Shown here in pieces: positions 10,679 to 22,598 of a stretch of DNA of 64,000 bases. The translations under genes and the position numbers were made by a program. This DNA is from Opeltia flavorubescens (taxonomy: Eukaryota > Ascomycota > Lecanoromycetes > Teloschistales > Teloschistaceae): the NCBI GenBank assembly GCA_000442125.1, contig KE546979.1, forward strand, positions 558,001-622,000. Reading direction: 5' to 3'. Position 1 is the stretch's first letter. Every line of letters starts with the position of its first letter. The notes below the pieces were generated by a model. That model saw only the letters and a list, made by a program, of their open reading frames with translations, did not search any database and was not told the DNA's origin.

Positions 10679-12662
10679 ATGGACATCACCAGGTTTATTG
10701 TCTCGCGGAGGGACAAGGCTCTTCTAGTTGGCGATTATGGATTGTATCGAAAGCAATCATCCCGCCGACTGCTTGTGGTACGGAAGAAGCTCAACTACTC
10801 CTCCAAAGGGCGCAAATACAATCCCAAGACACCAATTACCGCAGAGGATATTGGCAAAAACCATGAGTTCGTCCTTATCGAAAATACATATCAACGTCCG
10901 ATGAGCTGATCTTATCGTAGATTTGCCTACCTACTACTTCTAACTGCGGAACGAGCCTGGGCGCTGGCAATGCACATCAAGTCTACTCATGCAGCCGATG
11001 CTGGAACACAAGCAGTGACTGGCTCAACCAAACAGCACATAATATCTAGGTTACAGAAAGCCAGTAATCATGCTACTCAGCTGGTAAATCTGCTGCAAGA
11101 GCAAGATAAATCCGGAGCATCAACTCAGTCTATACTAGAAGCTCGAGCTTATCAGCAGTCACTACGAGGATCAATCGCCTTCGAAAAAAGGGACTGGGAT
11201 CAATGCCTGCAGCTTTACTCGGAAACACGCGTGCTATACACTGCGCTCGCACAGACAAAAGGATCAAGCGCAAGACATGATGACCTTTTCAAGGATCTCC
11301 TATCAGCCAACATAGACCCAGGTCTACGCTATGCTGCGTATCAGCTCAAACTACCGCGGACCATGTCCATAGAGACTATCGTTGCGCGCTATGTGCCACG
11401 AGAAAACAATACCTTCATTGCTGAAGCGCTAAGATCAAACCCAGACCTTCTGCAAGAATCCGGGGCAGTGGTAAGGAAGGGTACGATAGCATCCGCGGAT
11501 GTACCCCAGACGCTTAATTGGAGATCACGTACCGTCAATTTGGAAGACGCAAGCACAGCGCAGGCGCTCGCTTCCTTATCTGCTGCTGAAGCAAAATTGG
11601 CATCATTTCTGGCCACAAATCAGAAAACTGATCGAAGAGCCAAAGCCGCTGCTTATGATGGCGTTCTCCTCCCGAGCCAGGACGCAGTCGACGCAATAAA
11701 GACTGCAATTGATGAACTCACAGCTGAGGGCATCTCTCAAAGCGATCCACGTATGCAGTCGTTACAGATCACAAGGACTGCGGTCAACTACACTCTTGTT
11801 GAATGGCGGGTTGGTAGAAACCGAGTCCTCTGTGGCGAACAGGATGGCGCAACCTTCGAGGACGAGATTGTCAAAAAGCCAAAAAAGCCTCGAGCGGACG
11901 GCAAACCACGAGATGTGCAAGAAGAGAGTAATAGCAGGAAGCTAAGCCGGCTGAAGGAAAGAGTTGTTCTCTATGAAAGCACTCTTCAAAGTCTAGAGTC
12001 GGTCAAAGAGCTTCCAGGCGTCCTAGCAGATCAAACTTTCGTGGACGAGCTCGAAATCAAGAAGGCTTACTTCTCATCTCTCAGGTACGCAGACTCGCCC
12101 ATTCCTTGACTGGTTGTAAGCTTACAGTGATAGGTGTCTGGCAATTGCCCGTTCACACATGCTGTATGGCAATAAGCGGAATTCGTTGGCTTTGCTTGCA
12201 CGAGCCTTGGATTTATCGTCGCAATTAACGCCGCCTTCTCCAAATTCCAATACAGGTTCCGACGGGCCACCCAAGCTCGAAGTGACCCCAGCGCAATCAA
12301 AATCACTCAGGCAATTTCTCGAGCGTTTAGTGCTTCAGTATCGAGCTTTAGTCGAGCTCGATGACCTTGTATCTGCCGATTCCCGGAACAAACAAGGTTT
12401 CAGACCCCCTCCGATGATTGAAAGGTTGGACGAATATCCAGCGGAAGGCGTTGATCTCACGAATCTGGTCACTTATCCTCCCAAACTCCAACCGATTCCG
12501 GTAAAACCAATCTTCCTCGATGTGGCATGGAACTACATCGACTACCCCGGTCGGTCAAAGAAAGGTGTCAGTACGGCCTCTAGCGGAAACGTCGAAGAGC
12601 CGGAGACTAAGCAGGAGCCTAAGAAGGAAGCGAAGAAGGGCTGGTTCGGCTTCGGGCGGTAG
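10679..12662 (+). CDS. SRP68: Signal recognition particle subunit SRP68
   Basis: Exons 10679-10866, 10921-12084 and 12134-12662 give 626 residues, the usual SRP68 length. The first exon encodes MDITRFIVSRRDKALLVGDY and VVRKKLNYSSKGRKY, the basic tetratricopeptide-like RNA-binding region that grips the SRP RNA. Splicing to exon 2 restores NHEFAYLLLLTAERAWALAMHIK, a family hallmark. Donor GA|GTTCGT at 10867 was chosen over the later GTCC because only it keeps this frame. The middle is helical; the tail is rich in Lys/Glu and ends in KKGWFGFGR. SRP68 pairs with SRP72 in the SRP that docks ribosomes making secretory proteins at the ER. Confidence 0.95.
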
Positions 12663-13010
12663 TGTTTCCTAATCGATAAGGTTCTTTTCACACCTCGTAG
12701 ATTGGTCATCATCACCAAAGATGAAGGTATAAATTGATTGCTTATGTGCGTCTCGTTATAAGCTTTAGCTTAAGTGCTTGTGCCGCTTGTCTCAGCCTCA
12801 AACTGTTGTCTACTTTGGGCGAGGAAGGGGCGACTTTTCATTACTCTTATGTGAGATGACTGTGCTTAATCAGCGCAAATCATCCAGGAACAGTAAACTT
12901 GACAGCTTACGCCACAAACATTGAAACCTCATATATGCCATGATATTCATTCGTTTTCGACTCTAACAATTTCTACTCCTATTATCCTACTTTGCACAAC
13001 CGATATAGCA
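12663..13010. other. Tandem gap, SRP68 to rhodanese
   Basis: 348 bp with the 3' region of SRP68 and the short upstream region of the rhodanese gene. Nothing else seen. Confidence 0.5.
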
Positions 13011-13675
13011 ATGGCATCCAAACGTGTACTCCCCGTTCTCCTCTCCCGACCTCTAAGATCATCACCACAACTATCACCCGCATCCCTCTCCCGCCTCGTC
13101 ACCGGAACCCCACTATCTAGACAATCCGCCCGCATACCCTCATCCTTCCTCCTTCAGCGAAATCATGCCCGACTCAGCTCCTCCTCCGCTGCGCCCGCAC
13201 CGCCAAAAGCCTACACTTTCGACGACGTACGTTCAATCCCAAACATTCTTTCCATTCAATCAAGGAATTAAACTGACTCCCCACACAGATGAAAGAACTA
13301 ATCTCCGCCCCCACACCCTCACGCCTCCTAGTCGACGTCCGCGAACCCGCAGAAGTGGCCCAATCAGGCCGCATCCCCGGCTCCGTCCTCATGCCCATTA
13401 ATTCAAACCCCGACGCCGTGTACCTCGACCCGGAGGACTTCGAGGAAGAGTTCGGCTTCGAGAAGCCCGGGTTCAAGGAAGATGGTACGCCGTCGGGACC
13501 GGAGGAAGTGGTGTTCTACTGCCGGATTGGCGTGAGGAGTAAGGTTGCGATGCAGCAAGCGCTCGGGGAGGGGGGATGGAAAGGCATTCGGGCGGGGGAG
13601 TATGGTGGGGGGATGATTGAGTGGGCGGGGAAAGGCGGGGAGGTGGAGAGGATTGGGAAGAAGATGGCTGCTTAG
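13011..13675 (+). CDS. Mitochondrial single-domain rhodanese
   Basis: Exons 13011-13226 and 13289-13675 encode 200 residues. The first ~65 residues are rich in Arg, Ser and Leu with almost no acidic residues (MASKRVLPVLLSRPLRSS), a mitochondrial presequence. The rhodanese domain starts with YTFDDMKELI and includes LLVDVREPAEVAQSGRIPGS (the CH2A-type block) and the active-site loop CRIGVRS at residues 150-156, with catalytic Cys150. Such proteins move sulfane sulfur from thiosulfate or persulfides in sulfide detoxification, as yeast Rdl1/Rdl2 do. Both key motifs are intact, so activity is expected. Confidence 0.9.
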
Positions 13676-13996
13676 GGAGATAGGAAAATCGGAATGGGTG
13701 GATTTTTTTTCCCCTAATTACTATGGCTACATGGGATCATAGGCTCGCCAAGGCGCGGTGTAAATATAGATTTATAGAAAACGGGCGGAAGAAATTGCAT
13801 TGCATGTTTGCTGCTTCCAAAAAACTTATTGTTTTTCTATTCAAAATTGCTCGTACGATTTGCGAACATTGAGGAATTTTTAGGGATATCGATGAAATGA
13901 CTACAATTACTTGTCGCTCGAATGCAGTAGTCTAGATAACAATAGAGGACATTATCTGGGACGATCTGATGCAGGAAGGGCAAGAAAAACCTATGT
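13676..13996. other. Convergent gap, rhodanese and ERG5
   Basis: 321 bp of facing 3' ends with T-rich runs; nothing else seen. Confidence 0.5.
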
Positions 13997-15750
13997 TTAC
14001 TCTCGTTTCGAGAAGACCAACGGACAATCATCCTGCAGATAGCTATCAGCAATCACCCTGTGATCCATGTGGCATTGCAACTTACCATGGGAAATATCGT
14101 TGCGAAAACTTTAATGTCTTCAGACCGAGGGGTGATATGGTGCTTCCAATCAAGGTGCATGCTGGCCTTGCCAATCATAGCCATCAAATTCAGCTGTGCG
14201 TAGGTTTGCCCCAAACAGTAATGTGGCCCTGTGCCAAAAACGAGCCAGTTCTTCACGGCCTTTTCCGCGCTGCCAGAGATCCATCGCTCCGGATCAAAGT
14301 AATCGGGCTCAGGGTAGACTTCCGGGTCGTGCAGCGCTGGCCATACCGAAGGGACGACCATTGAACCTTTGGGGGCTGTATAACTGTCGGTGATAGGGTA
14401 GCTCTGCTTAACGACGTAGGGTACCATAATTACTGGTGGTCGGTAACGAAGGGTCTCCTTCACAACCGCTCGGGTATAAGGCATGTTGTCGAGGAGATCC
14501 ATACTGAATTTTTGATGCTTGTCGCCGTTGCGGACTGCCAAATTCTCTTCCCGCACACGATCTAGGACCTCTGGTCGATCAGCCATGAGCTGGAAAAGCC
14601 ACGTAGAGGCACTGCTGGTAGCGTCCTGAGAAGCGAACAGGAAGGTGAACACAGTCATAGCGATTTCGAGATCCGAGAAGAACCTCACGAGCGACTTCGG
14701 CTTTTCAGACTCGTCAACCGGGATGTTCTTAGCGACTTTCTGCCTGTAACTTTCCGAATCAATCATCGATTTGACCCAGCCATCCATAATACAGGTAATG
14801 TCGCCACCTGCCTTCATTCGGGCTTTGCTCTTCGCAGCGCAGATGGAGAACTCGTTAAGTACCATGTCCGCAGCTTTCTTGCCGTACCAGGTGCGTGTGA
14901 AAGGAATGATGAATGGAAAGTTGACAAGGTCCAGGGCAGCGGTGATGTTGTAATAGTCATGAGCTATCTTTTTCACGGCAGTCTCCGACATGTAATGTCC
15001 GACAAAAGTTCGGCATGAGACAGCGCACATTAGCTCCCTGAATACCGGCATAAACGGAATAGGCTTTCCATTGTTCTCTACTTGCGAGATATCCAGGAAT
15101 TTGGCGAAGTATTTCTCGTAAACCTCTTCTTGGCCGGGGAGGTATGTTTCAAGAGCTTGTCGTGTGAAAAGACCGTTCAGCCCTTTACGATAGTCGACGT
15201 GCTCTTTCCCGTCCAAGAAGACCCAATTGTTCGGGCGGAGAAGCTTATGCGCAACGTCTACGACGCATGGCTTCACAAATTGTGGAGAATTGAAGACTTT
15301 CCGAGCCATATCCCTTGACGAAGCAATGACGACGAATCTGTAGGAGGTAAGCTTTGCTATATTTCTGATCACCTAGGTTAACATACTTGTGAAAGACGGA
15401 GACACAACTCAGATCGCCGCTTGCCCATTTCGCTTTGTACTCGTCCATTTTTGGGTAGATAGAGGACAGGAATGGGCCAAAGAATGGCATCTTAAGTAAT
15501 GGGCCGACAATGCTACCCTTATTCCAAATGTACATGACTGGATATGTATCAATCGCTATTCAATCATGATTTTCTGGAGGATAGACAAACATTGATCGTA
15601 TGCGACAAGCATTATGAAGACGGTGATGATTAGACTAAAGCCATTTACGCCATCATATAGCTGACCCAGATATCCCCCAGGCACACTGTGGAGCGGAGCA
15701 GCATAGTCGGCATCTGCGAGAGGCGACGCAAAGCTTCCGTTGGCAGCCAT
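13997..15750 (-). CDS. ERG5: Sterol C-22 desaturase, cytochrome P450 CYP61
   Basis: Exons (minus) 15750-15591, 15537-15387, 15337-14086 and 14032-13997 give 532 residues, close to yeast Erg5. An N-terminal membrane anchor (FSLIITVFIMLVAY) is followed by MPFFGPFLSSIYPKMDEYKA. The I-helix reads FASQDATSS, the K-helix ExxR is KETLRYRPP, and the heme loop is FGTGPHYCLG with ligand Cys near 478. The tiny last exon (DDCPLVFSKRE) restores the conserved end. The enzyme inserts the C22-C23 double bond in the side chain late in ergosterol synthesis, in the ER. Upstream (15780-15800, minus) is ATCACCCTTC, loosely like a sterol regulatory element; this is weak evidence. Confidence 0.96.
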
Positions 15751-16283
15751 ATCAGATCGTCGAAGCAGTGATAGGGTGGGGGCGAAGGGTGATGTAGGAT
15801 AGCTGCTCGATACGAAGCAGCTGTAGCTTTCAGTAGCGACTGTAGCTCATTCAAGACAACATCATACTCATAGGAACCACAAATGCGAAAATCCCGTAAA
15901 AGAATGAGGAGATACAAAACTTGAGGTACGGGGTGCTCCAAATTAAATGTCTCCCGACAGTTGAGGATCCACTCTAGAAGAAGGCTAGTCAGTCGGCAAA
16001 AAGAAACTCAACCTCCGAGGGTGGGTGACAAGAGTCTCGTCCGATATTGGCTTGGCAGCACGTATTACCTTTGTAACCAGGCGAATCCACGACAAGCTGC
16101 CAGAGAACGTGGGAAACAAACAACGTGAAATCGTTGGTAAAGTCGACTGCTTTTACTTGACAGTATAATCGTTGTATCGATTACAAGATACGACTGCGTT
16201 CAGTACCGTGTAATATAGAAGGATTTGCCAAGAGCCTCTATCAGACAGGACTTTTATCACCGACCCTCAGTCCATACGCGTTG
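15751..16283. promoter_or_regulatory. ERG5 upstream region with repeat copy B; GCP6 3' side
   Basis: 533 bp from the ERG5 start to the GCP6 stop. It contains the dispersed repeat at 16015-16184 and, on the minus strand near 15780-15800, an ATCACCC-containing, C-rich stretch that could be a weak sterol-response site. Confidence 0.5.
16015..16184 (+). repeat. Dispersed repeat, copy B
   Basis: Partner of the copy at 5325-5500, same orientation, with an extra ~11 bp after the first block and one shorter internal segment. The longest shared blocks are the opening CCGAGGG-T-GGTGACAA, the ACCAGGCGAATCCACGACAAG region and the closing ATCGTTG-x-TCGATTAC. No open frame or terminal repeats. Confidence 0.75.
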
Positions 16284-19193
16284 TTACCGCATATACCATG
16301 CATTCATCTCCAATGCCAATACCAGCCTTCCGATACCGTTCCCCCTCTCCTCACCTCTCTTGCCTCCATCGAATATATCTCTCCTCTCCGCTATACTCTT
16401 CTGGTCTTGCAAACCCCTACACACGGTAATGAAAACCCTGACCTTTTTACGAAAAGCCTCATACAGCTTCTCCTCCGTATTCATTTCCTTCCCATCCATT
16501 GCCGCTTGCTTAGCTACTAGATCACCTCCATCCCTCATTGCCCCTGCAAATTCCAGGACCAAGCTCAAAATTTCCTCTAGCAATCGCATCACCAACTCCT
16601 GCCTTCTTCTTAATAGACAAGCTGCCAGAATCCGATCCAGAACCTCCTCGTGCAAAGCACGCAGACGATGCACACCCAAAACCTGCCGTCCAACCTCATG
16701 GCAACGTGTAGAATCCTCGATATCATCAAGCCTCTTTTCAAATGCTGTCCACAACTCCTCAATACTATCCCCAAAATACCCGAACACAGTCGTGACAAAA
16801 TGATTTGCTTCGATCCTAAACCTCTCCACTAAGCCATACCTCGTCCTTTGCTTCTTGCTTACCCATGTATTTCGTATCAATTCTCTGACCACAAAACCTA
16901 CCCTAGCTCCTTTCAACAGTAACCGCGAGACCATCTCGTATTTCTTCAGCACCGCATCGGTGATAACCACATCCAACGGCTTTGGTGGCCGATAATGAAT
17001 CTTGAGGAAGTCCAAGGCCTCCAGGCGGTCTTTGATCATGCATTTCTCCATCTCCGTGTCGGACATATCATTGCGGATGGCGAAGCTTAGATCACCCGGT
17101 AAGCTACCCTGATTGCTATCCTTCAGCGAGTTCGCTCCCACAGAGCCATTGTATGATTCGGTAAGTATGCCCATCAGAGCGATTCTTAGTTCCGAACTTG
17201 CAGGCGGCCATGCCGTTTCCCTCGCACCGAGCTGCAGGCCCGCAGTGCCCGAGCGGATGGAGCCTTTCCGGTAAGCCGCAGAAGGAAGGGACGGGTCGAA
17301 TAATGCATGGGAAAGACGAACGAGGAAGGGCCCGTGAGCGAACAAAGGATAGGAGTGCAGCAGGCGGAGGTGGATGCGTAGTGAATGAGTGGAGAAAAGG
17401 AGTCGAAGTGCCGAATAGGAAAGCAGTCGGGACTGGGCTGAGAAGATCGGCTGGAAGGAGAGGCTGGGAAGAAGAGATGTCGGTGGGGCGTTCAGTGGAC
17501 GAGGAGTTGGGTGCTTGTTGCTAAGGACTCGAGACACTGTAGTTGCAAGGGCAGAGACGCATGGGCTCATGACACTTGTAAGTAGTGCGTCGAGTTGATA
17601 AATTGGTTCGGTCGAGAACACATCGATTTCAGAATGTCCACCAACATACACCGGCCGCTCAGCACGCTGACTCAAGGTACCCGAAGCGTTGTACTCTTTC
17701 AAGGTTTCTAAGACGTCGGCTTCAAACTTCTGTGCCTTAACTTGTATTGCCTCGATGTCTTGCCATGAGAACTGCCATTGTAATGATGGGGTCTGAAGCG
17801 ATGAATGTGGGTGTGATAACGGATGTTCTGGCTCGTGCTTTCGTAGAAGGATCAGACTTTGCTCCATCTCTATGATAGTCTCCATATCGTCGCTGCCAAT
17901 AAAGCTGGGCATTCTTGTGGCCGGGCTGTCTCGGCTTCCGGTACACGCTTCACTTCGCAACTCGGATCCGTGTTCCTCTGGTCGGGCCCCGTCATTGTTG
18001 AGGAATTGTGGAGTTGGTATGTTATTGGCTTTCAGTCCAAGGGACTCCTCGCAAGAGTCCAACCAAGGTTTCGAAACGTGCGCTAGCAGTTGATTCATGA
18101 TTGCTTGGAATCGCGGTGCAGAATACTCGAAATATTGTATGGAATCAAATAACGCAGACAAAAGCTCGTGGTTCGTTGTGAACTTTCCTACACTCATAAT
18201 GATATCCGAAAGCCATTCAAGAAGGACCGCAGATTTTTGAAGGAGTGCCTGGAGCTGAAGAAGAGTGTGCGTAGAGGCTAGAGGTGTTCCGAGTTGTTCT
18301 ACCAGAGCTAAAATGATGATATCGATACCGCTTGCCAAAGCGACTAATGACACTGACGCTCTTTTCGACTCGTGAATAGTCGCGACAAATGTTCTTGCTT
18401 GCCTGATATGGCTACCGTGCTTTCGAGTCATTGTCAAGACGCTGCTGAAGCTCTCTGAAGTGAATCCTGACACGCGTACATGCTCGATGACTTGGTAGAA
18501 ATCTTTCTGTTTCTCTCCATACCGAAAGAGTATCGACTCTCTGCCGAGTGCAAGTTGTATCAGGCTAGAAAGGACAAGACCTGCGGGTAGCACTGTAGCT
18601 GTCTTGTGGTTCGATGCAGCGTCGATATTGGGTCTGACTCCGAGCTCAAGAGCTGCATCAAATACACGTGGGCCAGCCTCAGTGATGTATACGCTATGGG
18701 GTTCTTTGAAGCCTTTGTCGTAAAATGTCTCCCAACTCTTAATCTCGGCCTGCTGCTTCTCGGGCTCAAGAATCTCTTTAGCAGACCAGAGGTCATCCAG
18801 TATTCCATCATATGCTGCATTCTCTTCAAGATCCGACGACGACGATAGCTCGTCTAATGGTTCTATGTCTTCAAGTGGGCCGTAAGAAAAGAGCACTTCG
18901 TCATGCGGATTAGGACCAAGTCCTTTGAATGTCTCCAATGGATCATCGCTCGGAACATCCAATGAGGGAAGGGTAGAAGAGATCTGCTGGAGGAATACCA
19001 GCTGATTCTCCGATTCCGGGATTGTAGAGAACCCTAGGCGGTTAATCACAATACTTGGACTTCAGGACCTTTACATACTGAAAGGGAACAAGGTACTGGT
19101 GGCTGATGGCTGATCGTGGAGAAAGGAAAGCGGTGATTTCTCTGTAAATTCAGGAATGGCGAATGCATCACCAATCTCTGATACATCCGCCAT
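16284..19193 (-). CDS. Gamma-tubulin complex component GCP6-like (Spc97/Spc98 family)
   Basis: Exons 19193-19079 and 19033-16284 encode 954 residues. The N-terminus (MADVSEIGDAFAIPEFTEK) is fungal GCP6-like. The body has the GCP N-terminal helical domain (ILDDLWSAKEILEPEKQQAE, ALGRESILFRYGEKQK) and the C-terminal gamma-tubulin-binding domain (FLKIHYRPPKPLDVVITDAV, KYEMVSRLLLKGARVGFVVRELI, ANHFVTTVFGYFGDSIEELW). GCP6 proteins (Alp16 in fission yeast) act in the gamma-tubulin ring complex at spindle pole bodies. Its presence separates this genome from budding yeasts. A 45-bp intron lies just after codon 38. GCP6 rather than GCP5 is judged from the N-terminus and insert pattern. Confidence 0.85.
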
Positions 19194-19750
19194 ATTACTG
19201 TATACTTTGGAATATAGAACCTGTTAGCTAGATTTTCGGTACGCGGTACATGGTCGCAACCAAGTCTCAAATCATCGCCAATAATGTCGGAGGATCGAAC
19301 ATCCAATTTTAGATGTTTTCATCAAAAGGGCGGGTTCATGCGGAGTAATGCATTAATGACCATCACTGTGCCTTTCCATTGCGTGACTTGATACACATCA
19401 CCGACATCTACCTGCATAGCTGTTCTAGATGTAAGATTACATTCTCGAGCGTCTTACTCGTTTGGACTTGTTGAACACGATACTCTTGGCTTTGAGAAGA
19501 GCTTCCAGATACCTACATGATTTTGATGCTCTGTTTAGAAATGGCAATCCGTCGACTCAGATCACGTCTAGAGCTGAAGAGGTTTGTAAGAAAGTATGTA
19601 TATGCATGCACATCAAGCACCCAAGGCACAGAGATCATTGTGTGAACATCAATAACGAAGCTGAAAAGTCCACAAAGCCAGGTGGATTCAGCTCAATAAT
19701 AAATACATGGTAGGCATGCCGCCCCAGAAAAGATCACCCAGCTTCCCAAT
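19194..19750. other. GCP6 upstream region and 3' side of the secreted-protein gene
   Basis: 557 bp without a supportable gene. Open frames here are short and unlike proteins. Confidence 0.45.
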
Positions 19751-20284
19751 CTACTTTGGGGCATTACATATCTGATAACCTCCCTGAGCTGGGTCGTGCG
19801 CTTTCGTCATCACACCACAAAACACCACGTTACCGTTCGTCTCATCCACATTCATCACTACAATATCCGTCGCATCCGCCATGTTATTCAACATCGGCGT
19901 CCAGAGGATGCTCTTGCTTGAATCGCACCCGAAGGCAAACATGGGTTGGATCGAAGGATCGATGCCCGCGTTGGCACTATCCAATCGAGGCTGAAGCAGT
20001 GAATACCCGTTTTTGCTGAGGTTGGGGAGGTAATGTTTGGCGAACTGTGTGACGGTCGACCGGATTTGGTCGGCGGTCCATGATTGTGAGCGGTCCGCGG
20101 TCACGCAATCAGCGGGAAGGATGTCAAAAAGTATGTTGGGTTGAAGCGGTGCGTTGGGATCTTGACGAGTAATCACTGAGCGTTCGATGTCGGACTTTTG
20201 GACGCGTGACCATTGAGAAGGGAAGGGGGAGGCGAATGTGAGAGTTGAGATGGCGAGTAGGAAGCCGACAGAGAAGGAGAGCAT
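19751..20284 (-). CDS. Small secreted four-cysteine protein
   Basis: 177 residues from the ATG at 20284. The frame is open further upstream, but only this start gives a clean signal peptide (MLSFSVGFLLAISTLTFASP, cleavage likely after Ala-Ser). Residues after the signal contain four Cys (in PADC, AFGC, VVFC and QIC), enough for two disulfides. Conserved-looking blocks are WTADQIRSTVTQFAKHY and TDIVVMNVDETNGNVVFCGV. I do not recognise the fold. It is about the size of fungal effectors or small secreted enzymes; that role is only a guess. Strong signal peptide, intact frame, own spacing on both sides. Confidence 0.75.
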   Translation of the reverse strand: MLSFSVGFLLAISTLTFASPFPSQWSRVQKSDIERSVITRQDPNAPLQPNILFDILPADCVTADRSQSWTADQIRSTVTQFAKHYLPNLSKNGYSLLQPRLDSANAGIDPSIQPMFAFGCDSSKSILWTPMLNNMADATDIVVMNVDETNGNVVFCGVMTKAHDPAQGGYQICNAPK

Positions 20285-21261
20285 GGCGGTACAGAAGGTG
20301 AGTATCAACTCAGTTGACTGCAAATAGTTTGACGATAAATGAGAGCAACAGGTACAGGGAGCGTAGAAAAGAAAGAAGGGGGTTGCAAATGAAAGTAGAT
20401 GTAAAGGAACAAGACGAATGCTTAAACTTTCCCGAAGGACTATATTCTTATCTTCTAGCAAGAAAAGCTCCGTAAAACCTCCCAGAGGCCCCCTGTGTAA
20501 GGTACAGAGCATGAAGTGCCGCGCATCTGTGGTTTGGCTAAAGGAGCGCTTATACTTGAGGAAGAAGCGACCCGTTGACCCTGCAGCCTATTTGAAGGCG
20601 CATTCTCCTATGTGATCAATTCAGCGAATGGTTTGCCTGGCTTCGCATTAAAGTTGCGTTTCAGGCGTTCGGCACGTTTCTCGATTGGGCTCTGCGCGAG
20701 GCCATAGCTTGTAGTACATGTCGGCAAACATCATCACTGAGACCCATGGTCGACAGCCTTGAGCTTTTCGAAATGACTGACTATGTCGCAATCATGATCT
20801 GGCTGATATCTTGCTAATGCTTTCAAGATCTGATGCGTGATCTTGGTTGAGAAAATCGTGACTACCTCGTTCGGCCGAGTAGCTTTGACAAGATTCATCT
20901 TTTTTCATGGTATTTGAACCAAAAAATGCTTTTGCCACTGCTACGACAAGCTTATCGTTACCACGGCTGCCGCACCTTGGAGACTCTGCCCGCCCATCCC
21001 GTCCGTGAATTTGAGCAGCTTCGTGGGTAAAACACTGGGCCATAAGCGTGCCGAGCCGACTATCAAAGTAACACATATTTTTGGCACGGGAGGCTCAGGT
21101 CATGCACTTCATACCCGAAACTTCGATTGACTTTGCTTGAACAGTACTTTGTTGGATCAAGGCTCTATTGATGCTTTCTCTTGTTTCAATCAACCTACCA
21201 CCTTAGATGTTATGTTGTGCGCTGCTTTTCCGGTTCGCTAGCAACGTATCAAGACATACAT
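20285..21261. other. Gap between the secreted-protein gene and EAF7
   Basis: 977 bp. A 95-codon minus-strand frame at 20792-21076 has no recognisable domain and no start context that I trust, so it is left uncalled. Confidence 0.45.
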
Positions 21262-22300
21262 TTAGCCATTTTTTCTCCTCGTACTTCGTCGCCGCATATT
21301 CTTAGCGCCTGAAGATTTTACGGTTCTGGTGTGCTCATCCTGCTCGTCTTCTTCCGTTTGCCCAGGAGTTTGAGGACCATCTTCGGTTTGTGCGTTAACT
21401 GAGCCCTCCTCTACAGAGGCTTTGCTGTTACTCATTTGATCTGGCAAGCTTGTGACCTCATTCAGTTGCGAACGCCGGGTACTTTTTGTGCTTTGGGGCT
21501 TCCTGGTAACTCTTGTTTCACGGATCGACGCTGGCGATGGATGCGGATCTACCAAATGGAGGTCTATTAGCTTGAAACCCATCATGATTCATATACAGGG
21601 TAGATTTCACCGACCTTCTGTGTCCTCGACAGTGCTAGCTCTTCTGGTTGCGGCGGCAGACGTACTAACTACAGAGGGTGGAAGAGAAGTCCTGGATGGT
21701 GAAGGGGACTCTGTGGGAGCCAGTCTTTTGTTGAACATCATCTCAGCGTACTCGTCTCTAGGTAGTGAAAATGGACAGTATGGCTGATCATACTGCTCAT
21801 TGTCGGGCGAACTTGCATATATGAAAGCATTCTCCTACGATCACCAGTGTTAGTATTGTTTATTGATGATCTCGTATATAGTGCTGACCCTGTCGTCTAA
21901 TATTTCCAAGTTGTACAGCTTATCGAGCTTCTTCCAGATGCCTGGAACACGTAGATGGTCGTTTTTTGATATGTCGTACCCATGGTTATGAAGATACTGA
22001 GACAGTGCGATCATTCGGAAATATTTGTGCATACCTTATGGCGAGCCGTGTCAGCAGTGAAGCTACAAACCAGCGTGACCGTGGACAAATTCGAGGAAAC
22101 AAACCTACAGGTTTCCAACGGACCATGCCTTTGAAAAGTGCTGCTTCTTGCTCGTCTGTCCATTGATCATTCTCGAGACCCGATAATCCATCCTCAACAG
22201 GTGGAGCTGGGTTCCTCTCTGCTGTGACTCCTTCTGCAAGATTGCCTGGTAAGCCAGAAGCTGCTCGAGAGGATCGACGCGCCTTCTTCTTTGGAGGCAT
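21262..22300 (-). CDS. EAF7: NuA4 histone acetyltransferase subunit EAF7 (CT20 family)
   Basis: Exons 22300-22105, 22034-21889, 21834-21615 and 21548-21262 give 282 residues. The protein starts MPPKKKARRSSRAASG, then WTDEQEAALFKGMVRWKPVG and MHKYFRMIALSQYLHNHGYD, and HLRVPGIWKKLDKLYNLEILDDRENAF: the CT20/MRGBP domain. The rest is low-complexity, Ser/Thr- and charge-rich, ending in RRRSTRRKNG. EAF7 (MRGBP in animals) works in the NuA4 complex that acetylates histones H4 and H2A. A branch-point TACTAAC is visible in intron 2. The GTG codon 12 bp upstream is not a real start. Confidence 0.92.
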
Positions 22301-22598
22301 ATCACAGGCCACCCAATCGGTGAAAACGCCTGACTAATCACATCAAATGCTCTGTATAGGCTTTCTCATCAGTTACTTGGTCAAGGCTATGTAAGGTTAC
22401 TACCATTGACAGTCAAGCAATCATTGAGGTATAGACAATTGATTCAAGCGATGAGCCATAGAGTACGGAGAACCAAGAAAGCGCAACATTTTTCGGGAAG
22501 AGCCGAACAGGCCGAGGAGCCGAGCGTGGCGAGAAGGCGCTATCGGCAGCTAAATGTTCATCAAGTCCTTGATGAGTCAGCGACTATTGACAATCAAA
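22301..22598. promoter_or_regulatory. Divergent gap, EAF7 and the 72-residue candidate gene
   Basis: 298 bp between two outward-facing starts; if the small gene is real, this is a shared promoter. Confidence 0.35.

Noticed and set aside
20792-21076. 95-codon minus-strand frame between the secreted-protein gene and EAF7
   Set aside because: No recognisable family, no splice partner and no conserved-looking block.
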